A stretch of DNA of 5,599 nt from Actinomycetota bacterium (GTDB lineage: Bacteria; Actinomycetota; Geothermincolia; Fen-727; Anoxymicrobiaceae), in assembly GCA_018894655.1 (NCBI GenBank), contig JAHIPE010000050.1, forward strand, positions 1 through 5,599, written 5' to 3'. The notes below the pieces were generated by a model. The model was not told the DNA's origin and searched no databases. It worked only from the letters and a program-made list of their open reading frames with translations. Below, in pieces: positions 4,918 to 5,599 of the stretch. The translations under genes were made by a program, and so were the position numbers. Position 1 is the stretch's first letter. Every line of letters starts with the position of its first letter.

Positions 4918-5271
4918 ACAAATAACAAGTCTGACGGTGGAGACACAATCAAGGACTCCACTCTTGCCCAGCACCTGAGTAGGGTTCGGGAATCACTTGA
5001 GCGAGGGCTTGGTAGTGGTTTCAAGCTTATCCTTTTCGGCTCACACGCGCGGGGCGAGGCCGGGCGGGACTCGGATGTCGACCTCATGGTCATCCTTGAT
5101 GACAAGGATATAGACTTCCGCCTGAAGGAGAAGGTCAGAGACATGGTCTATGACCTCACGCTGGAGACCGACTACCTGTTCTCCGTTATAGTAGTTTCTG
5201 AAAACCTGGTTCGGGAACGCGCCGGCTTCCAGGTCTTCGCTGCTGTTGAGGAAGAAGGCATAGCCATTTGA
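4915..5271 (+). CDS. MNT-type minimal nucleotidyltransferase (MntA-like antitoxin)
   Basis: This 118-residue protein of the NTP_transf_2 (pol-beta) superfamily shows the core motif GSHARGEAGRDSDVDLMVI: GSxxxG at 42-47, catalytic Asp54 and Asp56, and a likely third acidic residue at Asp86. The protein has the size of the minimal nucleotidyltransferases paired with HEPN proteins. In MntA/HepT systems the nucleotidyltransferase AMPylates and silences the HEPN RNase toxin, and this role is inferred here. GTG 4915 is chosen because GGGAG lies 6 nt upstream and the family-like sequence begins soon after. The open frame extends back to 4699 but that part has no ribosome site. The stop overlaps the start of the downstream HEPN-like fragment by 4 bp (TTGA), a typical coupled arrangement. 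All motif residues look intact, so the protein is probably active although its partner is truncated. Confidence 0.8.
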   Translation: MTNNKSDGGDTIKDSTLAQHLSRVRESLERGLGSGFKLILFGSHARGEAGRDSDVDLMVILDDKDIDFRLKEKVRDMVYDLTLETDYLFSVIVVSENLVRERAGFQVFAAVEEEGIAI

Positions 5272-5336
5272 AGAGATCAACGAACATCAGGCTGCTGATG
5301 ACGAAAGCCGATGAACTGATACTAATTGCTGACTAG
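5268..5336 (+). pseudogene. Truncated HEPN-domain gene, 22-codon N-terminal remnant
   Basis: From TTG 5268, which overlaps the nucleotidyltransferase stop as TTGA, the frame encodes MKRSTNIRLLMTKADELI and four more residues, then stops at TAG 5334-5336. Basic MKRS-type starts followed by an amphipathic helix with an xKAxE/DEL pattern are characteristic of HEPN proteins encoded right after MNT nucleotidyltransferases, and the 4-bp overlap is the usual gene order. A complete HEPN domain needs about 110-140 residues with an Rx4-6H motif. None of that follows in any forward frame, and the sequence turns AT-rich at about 5330. The partner toxin therefore seems to have lost almost all its coding region by deletion or insertion. 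A short chance ORF is the alternative. Confidence 0.55.
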
Positions 5337-5599
5337 CCGTTAAATGGTTGGATTGCAAGTAAATCAAGAAAAGCGCTAACCCTTTCAAAAACGTCTCTTT
5401 GCTCTATTTCCCTTTCTTCCTCATCATCGATTAGCTCGAAGTTTACGAAAGCCACGGGAATAAAGTGATCAACGCTCAAGCACTGGGCTCTGATTTTAGA
5501 TAGACCTTCTATTATGAGGCCGTTGCTTGCAAATGGTTTAAAAGCAAAGGCAAGGGCATGAGTGCCACCTTGGTAATTCTTAACCACGAAGCATACATC
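5333..5599 (-). CDS. 3' part of an unrecognised ORF, open through the right window edge
   Basis: The frame is open from the window edge to a TAG at 5335-5333, giving at least 88 residues. An internal GTG at 5587 is unlikely to be the real start because the frame continues upstream. The visible sequence looks protein-like: a hydrophobic stretch around HALAFAFKPF, a segment SVDHFIPVAFVNFEL, an acidic run DDEEEREIEQ, and a helical FERVSAFLDLLAI tail. I do not recognise a family. The region is clearly AT-richer than the rest of the window, which suggests a different origin. Its stop shares the CTAG at 5333-5336 with the stop of the HEPN remnant, so the two converge and overlap at the presumed junction. 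It could also be a fragment of a larger gene or of a mobile element. Confidence 0.4.
   Translation of the reverse strand, partial: DVCFVVKNYQGGTHALAFAFKPFASNGLIIEGLSKIRAQCLSVDHFIPVAFVNFELIDDEEEREIEQRDVFERVSAFLDLLAIQPFNG

Noticed and set aside
4628..4948. Minus-strand 106-codon frame in the divergent intergenic region
   Set aside because: No ribosome site or family resemblance. It overlaps both the DUF362 start region and the start of the nucleotidyltransferase on the other strand.
1..5599. tRNA, rRNA, CRISPR array or transposase gene
   Set aside because: Neither strand shows a cloverleaf, rRNA signature, regularly spaced repeat-spacer unit or DDE/Tyr/Ser recombinase motif.

Overview
The window looks like chromosomal DNA from an anaerobic or microaerobic bacterium. 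The evidence for a bacterium is sigma-70-like promoters (a TTGACA box 17 bp from a -10 element ahead of the ArsR gene), good Shine-Dalgarno sites, GTG/TTG starts and a Tat signal with a lipobox. Multi-cluster ferredoxin genes of this kind are common in strict anaerobes such as Chloroflexota/Dehalococcoidia and sulfate reducers. The phylum cannot be fixed from this sequence. Base composition is uneven: the redox genes (about 2040-4620) are GC-rich, the metal block is intermediate, and the two ends and 4640-4910 are AT-richer.

Layout. At the far left (1-54, minus) is the start of a gene that runs out of the window, with its own promoter and a TACAAA-N6-TTTGTA palindrome. Next is a minus-strand block, transcribed right to left: an SmtB-type ArsR metal sensor (1585-1938), a UbiE-like SAM methyltransferase (893-1513) and a small VIT/CCC1-like membrane protein (207-686). 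Between the last two sits an imperfect inverted-repeat element (726-896). Upstream of this block is a second minus-strand pair: a Tat lipoprotein of the DUF362 family (3600-4622), followed after one base by a 519-residue membrane polyferredoxin (2039-3598) that appears to be a NapH-NapG fusion. At the right, on the plus strand, is an MNT-type nucleotidyltransferase (4915-5271), followed by only the first 22 codons of what was probably its HEPN partner. That fragment runs into AT-rich DNA holding the 3' end of an unrecognised minus-strand ORF (5333-5599).

How the parts work together. The ArsR protein keeps all four ligands of the SmtB/CzrA alpha-5 zinc site. A near-identical 17-bp sequence occurs twice, in opposite orientations: over the -10 of the arsR promoter and just ahead of the methyltransferase. 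This predicts autoregulation plus metal-controlled expression of the methyltransferase, and possibly of the transporter-like gene. The DUF362/NapGH pair reads as a translationally coupled module that could pass electrons between cytoplasmic and extracytoplasmic Fe-S centres; its catalytic partner is not in the window. The MNT/HEPN remnant looks like a broken toxin-antitoxin locus at a rearrangement junction.
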